Source: Oscillospiraceae bacterium
Lineage (GTDB): Bacteria; Bacillota; Clostridia; Oscillospirales; Oscillospiraceae
Assembly: GCA_017516925.1 (NCBI GenBank)
Contig: JAFXAQ010000044.1
Span: forward strand, 1-35,228
Length of the DNA stretch: 35,228 nt
Direction of reading: 5' to 3'
The notes beneath the pieces were generated by a model. It saw only the letters and a list, made by a program, of their open reading frames with translations. It searched no databases and had not been told where the DNA came from. The position numbers were made by a program, and so were the translations under genes. Positions 8,663-16,822 of this stretch are shown here, piece by piece (the first letter of the stretch is position 1; every line of letters starts with the position of its first letter).

Positions 8663-8688
8663 CGCACACCGAGGAAATCCGATGTGCG
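8663..8688 (-). terminator. SAM riboswitch expression-platform terminator
   Basis: On the minus strand, stem CGCACATCGG/TCGGTGTGCG with one or two G-U pairs, then GTATTTTTTT (8653-8662). It sits between the SAM-I aptamer and the metK start. Confidence 0.88.
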
Positions 8689-8795
8689 TTCTATCAGATC
8701 CTCATCTTTCGTTGCCGCCGGATTTGGCACCACGCAAATTTCGCAGGTTGCCGGGTTTCATCGGGCCGTTCCCTCCACCACTCTTGATAAGGCTA
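8689..8795 (-). promoter_or_regulatory. SAM-I (S-box) riboswitch controlling metK
   Basis: On the minus strand the aptamer begins CTTATCAAGAG (8781-8791), then GGTGGAGGGA, CGGCCC and GATGAAACCCGGCAACC. This is the canonical S-box core with its kink-turn and SAM-binding segments. P1 closes with CTGATAG near 8691-8697, and the terminator follows directly. Known mechanism: SAM binding stabilises P1 and lets the terminator form, shutting off metK. Confidence 0.97.
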
Positions 8796-8812
8796 GTATG
8801 CAGTTCGTGTCT

Positions 8813-8840
8813 ATTTTACTCAATTTTTCCCGAATGTCAA
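8813..8840 (-). promoter_or_regulatory. Promoter of metK leader
   Basis: -35 TTGACA (8835-8840) and -10 TAAAAT (8813-8818), 16-base spacer. It lies about 18 bases upstream of the first riboswitch bases. Confidence 0.75.
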
Positions 8841-8881
8841 CTACTTTTTTAATTTTTCCGAAAAAGTTCATATTTGCACCA

Positions 8882-8910
8882 TAGACAATCCACCAAAAAC
8901 CTGCTATGAT
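8882..8910 (+). promoter_or_regulatory. Promoter of the rhomboid-like gene
   Basis: -35 TAGACA (8882-8887) and -10 TATGAT (8905-8910), 17-base spacer, divergent from the metK promoter. Confidence 0.6.
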
Positions 8911-8938
8911 AAGGCTATTCTAGCTAGGAGATGAGTTC

Positions 8939-9778
8939 TTGAAAAATCTACGTGGCAAGTTTGAAGCCTTTTGCTACCGGAACAGCCGGAAAGGCATTCC
9001 CAATCTGATGCTGTATGTCACCCTCGGCAGCGCTATTGTGTACCTGCTGAGCCTGTTTGACCAAAGCTACACCTTATATCTGGCGCTGTGTTATGACCGG
9101 GCAGCCATTCTGCAAGGACAAATTTGGCGGCTTTTCACTTATGTGTTTACCTTTGATGCCGGCAATCCCCTGATCACCCTGATTGCCCTGTTCTGTTACT
9201 ACTCCCTGGGACGGTCAATGGAAATGATCTGGGGTACCTGCAAGTTTAATCTTTTCTATCTGTCCGGTGTGCTGCTGATGGACATTTACTGCCTGATTTT
9301 CGGCGGCTATGCAGATGTCTACTACCTGAATATGAGCCTTTTCTTAGGCTATGCCACCCTGTTCCCCGACGCCCGGTTCCTGCTGCTGTATATTATCCCT
9401 GTCAAGGCCTGGATTTTCGCCCTGGTGGATTTGGTGCTTACCGTAGGCAGTGTAATTTTCTATGCCTCCCTTGGTTTGTATTCCGCCGCCGTGTTTCCCC
9501 TGATTGCCGTTGGCAACTATTTCCTGTTCTTTGGCAAGGATGTTGTGAACGTCATCCCCCTTTCCTGGCGGATGAAGCTGGGCAGAAAAAAGACGCAGGC
9601 ACAGCCCAAGGTCCAATTCCGGGTGGTGGAAAAGAAGGATTTTTTCAATCACAAATGTGTTGTCTGCGGACGGACGGATGTGACCAATCCGGAGCTGGAG
9701 TTCCGGTACTGCTCCCGGTGCAGCGGTTACCACTGCTACTGCGAAGACCACATCAACAACCACGAGCATATTGAATGA
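8939..9778 (+). CDS. Rhomboid-like membrane protein with C-terminal zinc ribbon
   Basis: 279 residues with an unusual TTG start, supported by AGGAG eight bases upstream; the only nearby ATG, out of frame, runs into a stop within three codons. About six hydrophobic segments between 22 and 200 include GQIWRLFTYVFTF, which resembles the rhomboid WRLxT loop. The rhomboid catalytic GxSG is absent: the matching segment reads YLNMSLFLGYATLFPD. No helix-6 catalytic His is evident either. It therefore looks like a protease-dead rhomboid relative. The C-terminal tail (about 235-275) has paired cysteines (CVVCG, then CSRCSGYHCYC) with histidines, probably binding zinc on the cytoplasmic side. Substrate or partner unknown. 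Confidence 0.75.
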   Translation: MKNLRGKFEAFCYRNSRKGIPNLMLYVTLGSAIVYLLSLFDQSYTLYLALCYDRAAILQGQIWRLFTYVFTFDAGNPLITLIALFCYYSLGRSMEMIWGTCKFNLFYLSGVLLMDIYCLIFGGYADVYYLNMSLFLGYATLFPDARFLLLYIIPVKAWIFALVDLVLTVGSVIFYASLGLYSAAVFPLIAVGNYFLFFGKDVVNVIPLSWRMKLGRKKTQAQPKVQFRVVEKKDFFNHKCVVCGRTDVTNPELEFRYCSRCSGYHCYCEDHINNHEHIE

Positions 9779-9783
9779 GTAAG

Positions 9784-9813
9784 CAACCCCAAAGCAAATT
9801 TGCTTTGGGGTTG
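9784..9813. terminator. Bidirectional terminator
   Basis: A perfect palindromic stem: CAACCCCAAAGCAAA pairs with TTTGCTTTGGGGTTG. It lies between the convergent rhomboid-like and deacetylase genes; on the plus strand it is followed by CCTTAATTCTT. Confidence 0.75.
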
Positions 9814-9815
9814 CC

Positions 9816-11276
9816 TTAATTCTTGATGTTATGCTGGCAAATGGGGCTGCTGGCATCCAGAGGCAGGAAAGCATAGCCGTTCTCCAGGCCCCAGATGATA
9901 ATCTGTTCCACAGCATCCACGCTGTAGCCCTTAACATCGTGCTGCAATACCACTGCACGGTTTTTCTTACTCACACCGTTAATCACATTGCGGAGCACCC
10001 CGGCTGCCGTTTTGGTACCCCCGGCATCATTGCTGTCCACATTCCAATCGAAATACCGGAAGCCCCTTACCGTCAGGTCCTGAGTCAGTCTGGTCATAAT
10101 GCCGGCATTGTATTTCTTGCTGACTGTATTGGAGCTGCCGCCGGGAAAGCGCACAAGAGTCGTTTCTATCCCGGTCTGCTCTTTAATCAGCGCCTGCATT
10201 CCATAAAGGTCATTATAATAAGCCTCTTCGCTGGCATAAATACGCTTATAGTTATGGGTCATACTATGGATTGCCACCGTATGTCCCTCGTCTGCCATAC
10301 GCTTCATAAGATAATTATACTTCGGCTTATTGGTCACAAAGAAGGTTGCCTTCACATTGTACTGCTTCAGGATATCCAGAAGCCTTGCTGTATGGGGTCC
10401 GGGACCGTCATCAAAGGTCAGGTAAATCACCTTGCCGGCAGGAACAACCGTATCCGGAACGCTGGTTTCGGTGATAACCGTAATTTTCCGGGAAACGGTG
10501 GTGCTGTTTCCGTAGCTGTCCGCAACAGAATACTTCAGGGTATAAACCCCTGCTTTTTCCGTATTGACAGTGCCGGAGATCTTTACCTTGCCGGTAAGAT
10601 TTCCGTCCAGCGTATCTGCCGCCACAAAGCCCCGTTCCTCATAGGTCTGCCCAACCAAAAGCGTAATATACTTGCTGCCGTTAAGCACAATCTTCGGCGG
10701 CTCCGGGTCATGATAAACAATCTCACGCTCCACCGCTGTGGTGTTTCCGGAAAAGTCTGTCACCGTATAGATGACCTTTTCGGCGCTGACTTCCCGATTT
10801 ACCAGCTGTGTCAAGTCTCCGTCCCGGTTGTCCGTCGCCTGATAGCCCTCTTCCTCATAGGGCTGTCCGGGGATTGTGTACTTCTCCGGGTCGGCGGTAA
10901 GAGTGATTACCGGCGGCTGGGTGTCTACCACCTCTACCCGGCTGTAGGCTGTACCCACATAATCTTGGTATTGGGCAGTGTATTTAATCAGGTAAGTACC
11001 CAACGTTCCGGTGTCCACATCGCAGGAAACCGTCACCGGCACCTCCACAGGCTCGGTGTCTAAATGGGTTCCGGAAAAGGTTGCGGTGGCGCCGGGAGCC
11101 GAAAAGTCGTCGCCGTATTCTATTTGAAAAATGCTGTCTCCATCCGGCTGCACAAGCAGCGTATAACGGTTATTCAGATGCTTTATCAGTTCTCTGCCAC
11201 CGAAAAATCCGCCAACTGCCAAGAGGGGTATCAGCAAGGCAATTGCAATTATGATGATAATTCTCTTTTTGCTCAT
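9816..11276 (-). CDS. Membrane-anchored polysaccharide deacetylase with Ig-like repeats
   Basis: 486 residues. Order: signal anchor (about 5-27); three tandem Ig-like/DUF5011 modules (about 35-285; repeats marked by PPVITL/PPKIVL, YEEEGYQATDNRDGDLT and YEERGFVAADTLDGNLT); then a NodB-type deacetylase domain (about 285-480). The catalytic motifs are TFDDGPGPH (metal Asp-Asp), HSMTH (His pair) and RFPGGSS. The family removes acetyl groups from surface glycans such as peptidoglycan GlcNAc. The start MSKKRIII follows a terminator at 11300-11319; upstream in-frame sequence belongs to folA. Its ribosome site (AGAGAG) is weak. Confidence 0.9.
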   Translation of the reverse strand: MSKKRIIIIIAIALLIPLLAVGGFFGGRELIKHLNNRYTLLVQPDGDSIFQIEYGDDFSAPGATATFSGTHLDTEPVEVPVTVSCDVDTGTLGTYLIKYTAQYQDYVGTAYSRVEVVDTQPPVITLTADPEKYTIPGQPYEEEGYQATDNRDGDLTQLVNREVSAEKVIYTVTDFSGNTTAVEREIVYHDPEPPKIVLNGSKYITLLVGQTYEERGFVAADTLDGNLTGKVKISGTVNTEKAGVYTLKYSVADSYGNSTTVSRKITVITETSVPDTVVPAGKVIYLTFDDGPGPHTARLLDILKQYNVKATFFVTNKPKYNYLMKRMADEGHTVAIHSMTHNYKRIYASEEAYYNDLYGMQALIKEQTGIETTLVRFPGGSSNTVSKKYNAGIMTRLTQDLTVRGFRYFDWNVDSNDAGGTKTAAGVLRNVINGVSKKNRAVVLQHDVKGYSVDAVEQIIIWGLENGYAFLPLDASSPICQHNIKN

Positions 11277-11299
11277 ATACGGTTTCTCTCTGAAAAACA

Positions 11300-11319
11300 G
11301 AAGGCGCTTTCGCGCCTTC
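11300..11319 (-). terminator. Terminator of thyA-folA
   Basis: 8 bp stem GAAGGCGC/GCGCCTTC with a 4-base loop. On the minus strand it is followed by TGTTTTTC, 8 bases after the folA stop. Confidence 0.85.
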
Positions 11320-11326
11320 TTTCTAT

Positions 11327-11806
11327 TTATTTGCGGCGATACAGGCACATTTCGTACTCCGTGCCGTTTTCCTCGCCTTTTTGCAGAATTTCTGCCAATT
11401 CCCATTGGGAATCCGCATCCAAATCAGGAAAGAAGGTATCCGATTCCGGCGTGCAGTGCACCTTGGTGACATAAGCGGTATCGCACAAAGGCAGCATTTG
11501 CCGGTAGACACTGCCACCGCCGATGACCATTGCCCGCTGGGCAGTTTTGGCAAGCTCTGCAGCCTGTTCCGGGCTGGTGCAAACCGTAAAGCCGGGAATT
11601 TCCTGTTCTGTACGGGTCAAGGCAACATTTACTCTGCCGGGCAGAGGCTTCTGTCCAGGAAAATCAGCGATGGTACGTCTGCCTACAATCACCATTGCGC
11701 CCCGGGTGGTCTCCCGGAAAAATTTCCGGTCAGCGGTTAGGGCAATCGGCTGGGTACCGTCTTTTCCGATTCCCCAATCGTCATAAACTGCTACAATCAG
11801 CTCCAT
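11327..11806 (-). CDS. folA: Dihydrofolate reductase
   Basis: 159 residues, normal length. NADPH-dependent reduction of dihydrofolate to tetrahydrofolate. Signatures: MELIVAVYDDWGIGKDG at the N-terminus, the NADPH loop VGRRTIADFPG, ALTR, and the GGGSVYRQMLP segment. ATG 11806 is chosen over an upstream TTG because GAGG then has a 5-base spacer. It starts 8 bases after the thyA stop. The pairing makes sense: thymidylate synthase turns methylene-THF into dihydrofolate, which this enzyme recycles. Confidence 0.95.
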   Translation of the reverse strand: MELIVAVYDDWGIGKDGTQPIALTADRKFFRETTRGAMVIVGRRTIADFPGQKPLPGRVNVALTRTEQEIPGFTVCTSPEQAAELAKTAQRAMVIGGGSVYRQMLPLCDTAYVTKVHCTPESDTFFPDLDADSQWELAEILQKGEENGTEYEMCLYRRK

Positions 11807-11814
11807 CGTCCACC

Positions 11815-12645
11815 TCAAATTGCCATAGGAATCTCGAAGTTGAATTCGTGGAACTTGTAGTCCTCCACAGTAAAGCTGTTCTTGGTGAAGTCATAGAAGT
11901 TCGCAATATTCTTATCCAGCGTAACCTTGGGGGCTGCAAAGCCCTCTTTTTCCAGCATTGCTTTCACTGCAGGGATGTGCCGGTCATAAATATGGCAGTC
12001 CGCAATCACGTGGACCAGCTCGCCGGCTTCCAGACCGGACACCTGCGCCATCATCATCAGCAGCATCGCATACTGGCAAACGTTCCAGTTATTGGCAGTG
12101 AGCATATCCTGAGAACGCTGGTTGAGAATGCCGTTGAGGGTATTGCCTGTAACATTAAAGGTCATAGAATAGGCACAGGGATACAAATTCATCTCGTGCA
12201 AATCCTGGAAATTATAAATATTGGTCATAATCCGGCGGGAGGCGGGGTTGTGCTTTAAATCATAAAGCACTCTGTCAACCTGGTCCATATCCCCCTCTTT
12301 ATAGTGGTGCTTAATGCCAAGCTGGTAGCCATAAGCCTTGCCGATGGTACCATCCTCCCCTGCCCATTCGTCCCAGACATGGCTGCCCAGGTCTGCAATG
12401 CGGTTGGACTTCTTCTGCCATATCCACAAAAGCTCATCCAGGGCGCTTTTCCAGTAGGTACGGCGCAGGGTCATCAAGGGGAATTCCTCTTTCAGGTTGT
12501 AGCGATTTACCACACCGAATTTCTTCACCGTGTGGGCCGGGGTGCCATCAGCCCATTTGGGGCGCACTTCCAGCTCTGTATCATAAAAACCGTTTTCCAA
12601 AATATCCAGACACGTAGCCCGGTACAGTTCGTCTGCTCTGCTCAT
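11815..12645 (-). CDS. thyA: Thymidylate synthase
   Basis: 276 residues. It methylates dUMP to dTMP with methylene-tetrahydrofolate. Catalytic Cys157 lies in LYPCAYSMTF, i.e. PCAY rather than the more common PPCH. Other signatures: FPLMTLRRTYWKSALDELLW, the phosphate-binding ASRRI, QRSQDML and HIYDRH. It starts at ATG with an AGGAGGG-type ribosome site. First gene of thyA-folA. An extended -10 (TGCTATAAT, with TATAAT at 12677-12682) lies 31 bases upstream. Confidence 0.96.
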   Translation of the reverse strand: MSRADELYRATCLDILENGFYDTELEVRPKWADGTPAHTVKKFGVVNRYNLKEEFPLMTLRRTYWKSALDELLWIWQKKSNRIADLGSHVWDEWAGEDGTIGKAYGYQLGIKHHYKEGDMDQVDRVLYDLKHNPASRRIMTNIYNFQDLHEMNLYPCAYSMTFNVTGNTLNGILNQRSQDMLTANNWNVCQYAMLLMMMAQVSGLEAGELVHVIADCHIYDRHIPAVKAMLEKEGFAAPKVTLDKNIANFYDFTKNSFTVEDYKFHEFNFEIPMAI

Positions 12646-12676
12646 AAGGAAGCCCTCCTATATTTCTGTTTTTGCC

Positions 12677-12682
12677 ATTATA
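12677..12682 (-). promoter_or_regulatory. Extended -10 of the thyA-folA promoter
   Basis: TGCTATAAT on the minus strand (TATAAT at 12677-12682). No clear -35; the TG extension compensates. Confidence 0.55.
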
Positions 12683-12710
12683 GCACACGAAACCGCAAAT
12701 TACCATAGGT

Positions 12711-14600
12711 TTACCAAACTTTTTGATAGTAATTTGCTGTCAGCAGCAAATTGCTGATACGGATGTATTCTCTGGAAAGTGCCGCCATTTCGTCTATATA
12801 TGCGCTTGTAACATCCAGATTATTTTCGTTTTGCAAAATCGTAGCTTTGCCACCGGCATCCACCTGGCAGACAATGCCGTCACAAATCCAGCTGCCGTCC
12901 GGAAACAGCGCATAGCCCTTATAGTCAGGGGCAAAGGCATCCTGTCCCAAGTAAGAATAAGGGCTGTCAATCCCCAGGAGGTTTAGCATTGTGGGCAGGA
13001 AATCGGAGGTATTGAGGGTCTTATCCACTTTCATTGCCGGTTTTTCTGCAGACCACACAAAGCAGGGGGTCTTTTCCAGCTGCAGCTTATTATCTGTGCC
13101 GGACAAGGCGTAGAGCTCTTCCATATTTTTATAGCCATAGGTATAGTGGTCCGTTACGGCGATAATCACCGTGTTATCCAGCTGGTTTCGCTGCTCCAGC
13201 TCCTGCAAAAGCCGGGCAAACATATCGTCCACCAGCTTTGCCTTCACCCGGGCGCAATTTTCCTCCTCGCTGCCGTATTTGCCCCGGTATTCCGGATACT
13301 GCTTGAGGGCATAGTGGCTGAGCACTTCGTTATATTTGTAGCTCAAGTGGGCAGACCGGGTGATGATGGTGTTAAAGGTCTGCCCTTCCCGGAAGAATTT
13401 TTCAGAAATTTCCGGGATGTCAAACAAAAGACAATCGTCGTACAGCTTATCCTTGTCCGTTTCATAGTCCGCATAGCAATTGTAGGAGCCGTAGCCCATA
13501 GCAGGCTCAAAGACACCACGACTGTAGAAATCCGGGGTATTATAATGGAACACCTCGGAGGTGTAGCCGTTTGCCGCCATTTGGGAGGCAATGGACTGAG
13601 AAAAGTCATTGGTGACGTAATCGAACACGTAGTCTCCGGTGGTGGGCAGATAGATGCCGGTATTGACACAGAACTCAGAATTGATGGTTCTGGCTGTGCC
13701 ATAGCCGGGGGTATAGAAATCCGTAAAGGAAATTCCCTCCTCCATAAGTCTGTACAATGTCGGCGTGTCCTCCGGGGTAATCATCCAGTCATCCATAGAC
13801 TCCATCAGCACCATAACAACATTTTTTCCGGCAAAGACTCCGGTCATTCCATTCTCCTGCTTTGCATTCCGCTTGGCAAAGTAGGTGCTGATTTCCTCAG
13901 TCTGGGCCTGCAGCGCCTGCCGGTAAGCAGGGGTTAAGGGATAGAGCTGGTGCACCCAGATGTCCCGGGCAGTCAGCTGGTACACGCCGCAAATGTTGTA
14001 CACATTCTTGGCATCGTACATAGTGGTATAGGTAGCGCGATAAGAGGAGGACTGGGCATACTCCGACCGGGTTCCCCACACATTCAGGTCCCGCAGGAAT
14101 ACGATTTCCGGCAAAAAGGTCAGGAAAACCGTCACAGCCACTGCCACAACCAAATACGCAAGCCGGGAACGGAATCTCCACTGCCCCTTGGGAAACTTCC
14201 AAATCAGCAGTCCACCGGCGGTGAGCAGCAAAATACCGCCCAACCACCAAAGAAGGGGAAATGCGCCCAGCACATCAGACAAATAGTCAGCGCCTTCTCC
14301 GGCATAGAACATTTCGGACAGCCAGAGCATACGAGTAAATATACTATGATATCCAATTTGCGCCAAGGTCCACAAAAGGATAAAATAGTATGTAACACCA
14401 AAGAAAACTCTGCCTGCCAACCGGGGCAAAAACAGCGAAACAGCCGCAAGCAGCAGCGCCCAGCAGGCACCAAATGCCAAAGAATATCCGCTGTCCGGGT
14501 ACAGCGTAAAAAATGCCAGCAGTTCCACAAGAAAATAGGGTACCGCCAGCATAAAAAGCTTGCGCAAGTAATCAGATATGTTGCAAAAAACGGTTTTCAT
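12711..14600 (-). CDS. LTA synthase-family sulfatase/phosphoglycerol transferase
   Basis: 629 residues. Five predicted membrane segments (about 15-180) precede an extracellular sulfatase-fold domain (about 255-560). Metal and nucleophile residues: Glu267 (VVMVLMESMDDW), Thr305 (GYGTARTINSEF, matching the LtaS nucleophile threonine) and the VTDHYTYG Asp-His pair. The family polymerises glycerol phosphate from phosphatidylglycerol onto lipid anchors or decorates glycans. Whether it makes LTA or another polymer cannot be told. Start at 14600 with GGAGG eight bases upstream; upstream in-frame Met codons lack a ribosome site. Confidence 0.87.
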   Translation of the reverse strand: MKTVFCNISDYLRKLFMLAVPYFLVELLAFFTLYPDSGYSLAFGACWALLLAAVSLFLPRLAGRVFFGVTYYFILLWTLAQIGYHSIFTRMLWLSEMFYAGEGADYLSDVLGAFPLLWWLGGILLLTAGGLLIWKFPKGQWRFRSRLAYLVVAVAVTVFLTFLPEIVFLRDLNVWGTRSEYAQSSSYRATYTTMYDAKNVYNICGVYQLTARDIWVHQLYPLTPAYRQALQAQTEEISTYFAKRNAKQENGMTGVFAGKNVVMVLMESMDDWMITPEDTPTLYRLMEEGISFTDFYTPGYGTARTINSEFCVNTGIYLPTTGDYVFDYVTNDFSQSIASQMAANGYTSEVFHYNTPDFYSRGVFEPAMGYGSYNCYADYETDKDKLYDDCLLFDIPEISEKFFREGQTFNTIITRSAHLSYKYNEVLSHYALKQYPEYRGKYGSEEENCARVKAKLVDDMFARLLQELEQRNQLDNTVIIAVTDHYTYGYKNMEELYALSGTDNKLQLEKTPCFVWSAEKPAMKVDKTLNTSDFLPTMLNLLGIDSPYSYLGQDAFAPDYKGYALFPDGSWICDGIVCQVDAGGKATILQNENNLDVTSAYIDEMAALSREYIRISNLLLTANYYQKVW

Positions 14601-14621
14601 TGGTAACGCCTCCAAATGTTG

Positions 14622-14639
14622 GTGGTACTGTATTACCAC
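14622..14639 (-). other. Hairpin in the LTA-synthase-like 5' leader
   Basis: GTGGTA/TACCAC stem with a 6-base loop, between promoter and ribosome site. Short; regulatory role uncertain. Confidence 0.3.
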
Positions 14640-14691
14640 GCACATTTTGCAAAAACAAGCAAATCCGGTAGAATTCTTCGTAATTTTCACT

Positions 14692-14720
14692 AGTGTATCA
14701 TATTTTTCTGAAATTGTCCA
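14692..14720 (-). promoter_or_regulatory. Promoter of the LTA-synthase-like gene
   Basis: -35 TGGACA (14715-14720) and -10 TACACT (14692-14697), 17-base spacer. It leaves a leader of about 85 bases. Confidence 0.55.
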
Positions 14721-14722
14721 GA

Positions 14723-14748
14723 AAAAGGGCTTTCTGCAAAGCCCTTTT
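14723..14748 (-). terminator. Terminator after the four-helix DUF gene
   Basis: 11 bp perfect stem AAAAGGGCTTT/AAAGCCCTTTT with a 4-base loop, 8 bases past the stop; T-rich on the minus strand. Confidence 0.8.
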
Positions 14749-14756
14749 CAAAGCAA

Positions 14757-15191
14757 TTACAGAAAGCCCCGGATGTCAATTGCCAGTTTTTCTTCCAGAT
14801 TGATCAGCCGCTTGCAGATGTCCTTGGACACCTCATCGGCTGCCTCGTATTCGTTGAGATAGCGGTTTAAGGATTTAACACCCATATTGCAGCCATCGGT
14901 CATCAGGTCTGCCACGGTAGCGTCGGTATCGTCCATACCCAATTTCACATTGGTTTTGATCCAGGACATCCCTTTGGCAATGGGATTGGGCGCTTTGCCG
15001 TCGTCTTCAAATTTGCTCAGCAGTGTGCGAATTTCGGTGTTGAGCTTGTCGTGCTCGTCCTTGCAGGTGTCCAGCAGTTTTTTCAGCTTTTCCGAGCGCA
15101 CGTGGGGCTGTACATCAGAGATAGAATCTGTGCCCATTCGCACACCCGCGTCACACTCCCGCAACAGCTTAATGGTATCACTTTCAATCAT
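14757..15191 (-). CDS. Helical hypothetical protein (DUF2383/ferritin-like type)
   Basis: 144 residues, almost entirely predicted alpha helix, no signal peptide or membrane segment. Four helical stretches, including IKLLRECDAGVRMGTDSI and an acidic segment around DDTDATVADLMTDGCNMG, resemble the DUF2383/ferritin-like four-helix-bundle type. I cannot confirm the family by eye, and the metal-binding Glu/His set is not clear. Start at 15191 because AAAGGA then has proper spacing. It stands alone between two terminators. Confidence 0.65.
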   Translation of the reverse strand: MIESDTIKLLRECDAGVRMGTDSISDVQPHVRSEKLKKLLDTCKDEHDKLNTEIRTLLSKFEDDGKAPNPIAKGMSWIKTNVKLGMDDTDATVADLMTDGCNMGVKSLNRYLNEYEAADEVSKDICKRLINLEEKLAIDIRGFL

Positions 15192-15252
15192 TGGAAACAT
15201 CCTTTCTTGCTTAGTTAAATCTAGTGTTCCCAATTCTTAGGATAATAAACAA

Positions 15253-15276
15253 AAAAGCTCCCTGAAGGGAGCTTTT
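15253..15276 (-). terminator. Terminator downstream of acyltransferase and element copy 2
   Basis: 10 bp stem AAAAGCTCCC/GGGAGCTTTT. On the minus strand T-rich sequence follows (TTTTTTGTTT). It lies 6 bases from the left end of repeat copy 2, so the element sits between the acyltransferase stop and this terminator. Confidence 0.85.
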
Positions 15277-15282
15277 AACTTG

Positions 15283-15514
15283 TCAGAGGTCAAGAAAGCC
15301 CCAAAGATAAGCAAACGGTCGGCGTGGGCGTACACAGGTACGTTAGTCCGACCGTTTGCGCAGTAAGTCAAAACAACTTGCGCAAGCAAGATTTTTACTC
15401 CTCATCCGTCAAAAATCAGAGATTTTTGCCACCTTCTCCCCAGGGAGAAGGCTTTATTCTGTCCACTATCATTTATCCGTGTTTTGACGGTTTGGGGATT
15501 TATTGACACTCTGA
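15283..15514 (+). repeat. Structured intergenic element, family 1, copy 2
   Basis: A 232 bp element with the same fold as copy 1 but different stem sequence. P1: TCAGAG...TCAAGAAA pairs with TTTATTGA, C, bulged A, CTCTGA (15509-15514), extended by CCCCAAA (15299-15305)/TTTGGGG (15491-15497). P2: GCAAACGGTCGG pairs with CCGACCGTTTGC around GGCGTAC-ACAG-GTACGTTAG. P3: 15377-15390. P4: GTCAAAACA (15367-15375) pairs with TGTTTTGAC (15480-15488). The loop holds two unrelated small hairpins. The right end overlaps the last codons and stop of the acyltransferase gene. Confidence 0.85.
15391..15479. repeat. Variable loop of element copy 2 with two small hairpins
   Basis: It contains CAAAAATC-AGA-GATTTTTG and CCTTCTCCC-CA-GGGAGAAGG, both palindromic. 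Neither resembles the loop inserts of copies 1 and 3. Confidence 0.5.
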
Positions 15515-16696
15515 GCCGGTGTAGATACCGGAATAGCCGTAGATATAACCGCCGTTTAAGTAATGCGCCTTGATTTTTCGCTGCAGAGAGGTATCCTCCG
15601 GCAAATCACGCAAATCTGCCGGGCGCCGGGTAAAGGCAAAGCTGAACACAGCTGTGCCGCCATCTTTTGTGGGATAGCGGGTAAAGCTTTGCTGGAAGGA
15701 AGTGATTTTGGAATTCTCCCCCAGCAGTTCAGAAAGAGTGGGGTCCAGCAGCCAGGATGCGCAGAAAATCAGCCGTCCTTTACACTCCGGATAGCGCTGC
15801 GCCACAATTTCCAAGGCGCTTTTACAGGCCTTTGTCATATTCTCCCGGGAGATATCCGCCCCCTTGGGAATATGCATATTCAAGCAATCATCCCCGGGTC
15901 TTGCAACACATTCCCACTTGGTTTTGGGAAAGGTCTCCCGCTGAGAGGACACAACACAGTCATAGGTAGGATAACCATAGTAGTTTTCTTCATCCTCTTC
16001 AAATAGGACCTGGAAGGTTTCCGGGCATTCCTCAAAGCCGGCAGAGCCCAGTCTATGCTTGCCGTCATCGCAGAACACAGCGTTCAGCACAAAGGGGATT
16101 ATTTCTCCGGTCTCCTTATTTTTCAGCCAACAAGCACCGAGGGGCATTGTGAATTTTTCGAATTGTAAGGTGTGGGTTTTGAAAAGAATTGCCTTTGTAT
16201 AGTGGATAAACCAATTGAAATACGTCTGGTTTACACCGGGCCGACCGGTTTGATTCCGGACAATACTGATGCCGCCCTGATAGCCCCGCAGCAAATCTTC
16301 CAATTCGGCTTCAGGAAAGCCCCGGTCACGGTACTGGGCAATGGATACGGGAATTTGCGGGAGCAGCATAAACAGCGGCAAAAAGTCCATGGTTTCTGTG
16401 CCGTCTGTGGGGGGCACGGGAATGCTCCGGGCATCCGCAAAATCTGCCTGCAGCGCATATTGGGAAGATACTCTGACCCAAGCGCTGAGGGTTTCATTTT
16501 CGTTGATTGCTTCTCCTGCCCGCATAATCGGGTCAATAAACTGGCCAAACAGATTGTGTTCCCGCTGCAGCGCTTCCACAACCGCCAGATCGCAGGCAAC
16601 CGCCCCATTATCCCGGTAGGTTTCCGCAAAAGCCAGCATTTTCTCCGGAAGCTTGGCGGTGATGCCCACAGAAGCTGCCAATTCCATAAGGTTCAT
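15500..16696 (-). CDS. Acyltransferase, NAT_N/GNAT_C type
   Basis: 398 residues, cytoplasmic. The N-terminal helical part and C-terminal GNAT-like part (about 165-290) match the two-domain acyltransferase family common in Clostridia; FNWFIHYTKAILFKTHTLQFEKFTM is the conserved junction. After the GNAT fold there is a further region of about 110 residues (KTKWECVARPGDDCLNMHIPKG and beyond). Substrate unknown. Starts at ATG with GGAGGG upstream. The final codons (Glu-Cys-Gln-stop) lie inside the end of repeat element copy 2, so the C-terminus was probably rewritten by its insertion. Confidence 0.8.
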   Translation of the reverse strand: MNLMELAASVGITAKLPEKMLAFAETYRDNGAVACDLAVVEALQREHNLFGQFIDPIMRAGEAINENETLSAWVRVSSQYALQADFADARSIPVPPTDGTETMDFLPLFMLLPQIPVSIAQYRDRGFPEAELEDLLRGYQGGISIVRNQTGRPGVNQTYFNWFIHYTKAILFKTHTLQFEKFTMPLGACWLKNKETGEIIPFVLNAVFCDDGKHRLGSAGFEECPETFQVLFEEDEENYYGYPTYDCVVSSQRETFPKTKWECVARPGDDCLNMHIPKGADISRENMTKACKSALEIVAQRYPECKGRLIFCASWLLDPTLSELLGENSKITSFQQSFTRYPTKDGGTAVFSFAFTRRPADLRDLPEDTSLQRKIKAHYLNGGYIYGYSGIYTGSECQ

Positions 16697-16760
16697 TTTC
16701 AGCCCTCCATCGTTTTTTCTTCATTATAGCCTATTGTTGAAAAAGCGCAAGGTCTTTTCT

Positions 16761-16789
16761 TGCTTTTTTTGCAAGTTTTTTGTATAATA
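16761..16789 (+). promoter_or_regulatory. Promoter of the amidase gene
   Basis: -35 TTGCTT (16761-16766) and -10 TATAAT (16784-16789), 17-base spacer, 34 bases before the start codon. Confidence 0.7.
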
Positions 16790-16822
16790 GCCCAAGAAAT
16801 CAACGAAGGGAATACACAGAGA

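Noticed and set aside
9831-11063. 410 aa antisense ORF over the deacetylase gene
   Set aside because: Shadow frame; the deacetylase motifs on the minus strand are complete.
11815-12645. ThyA with PCAY instead of PPCH as a broken active site
   Set aside because: The catalytic Cys is kept and other signatures are intact. This is a natural variant of the family, not a defect.
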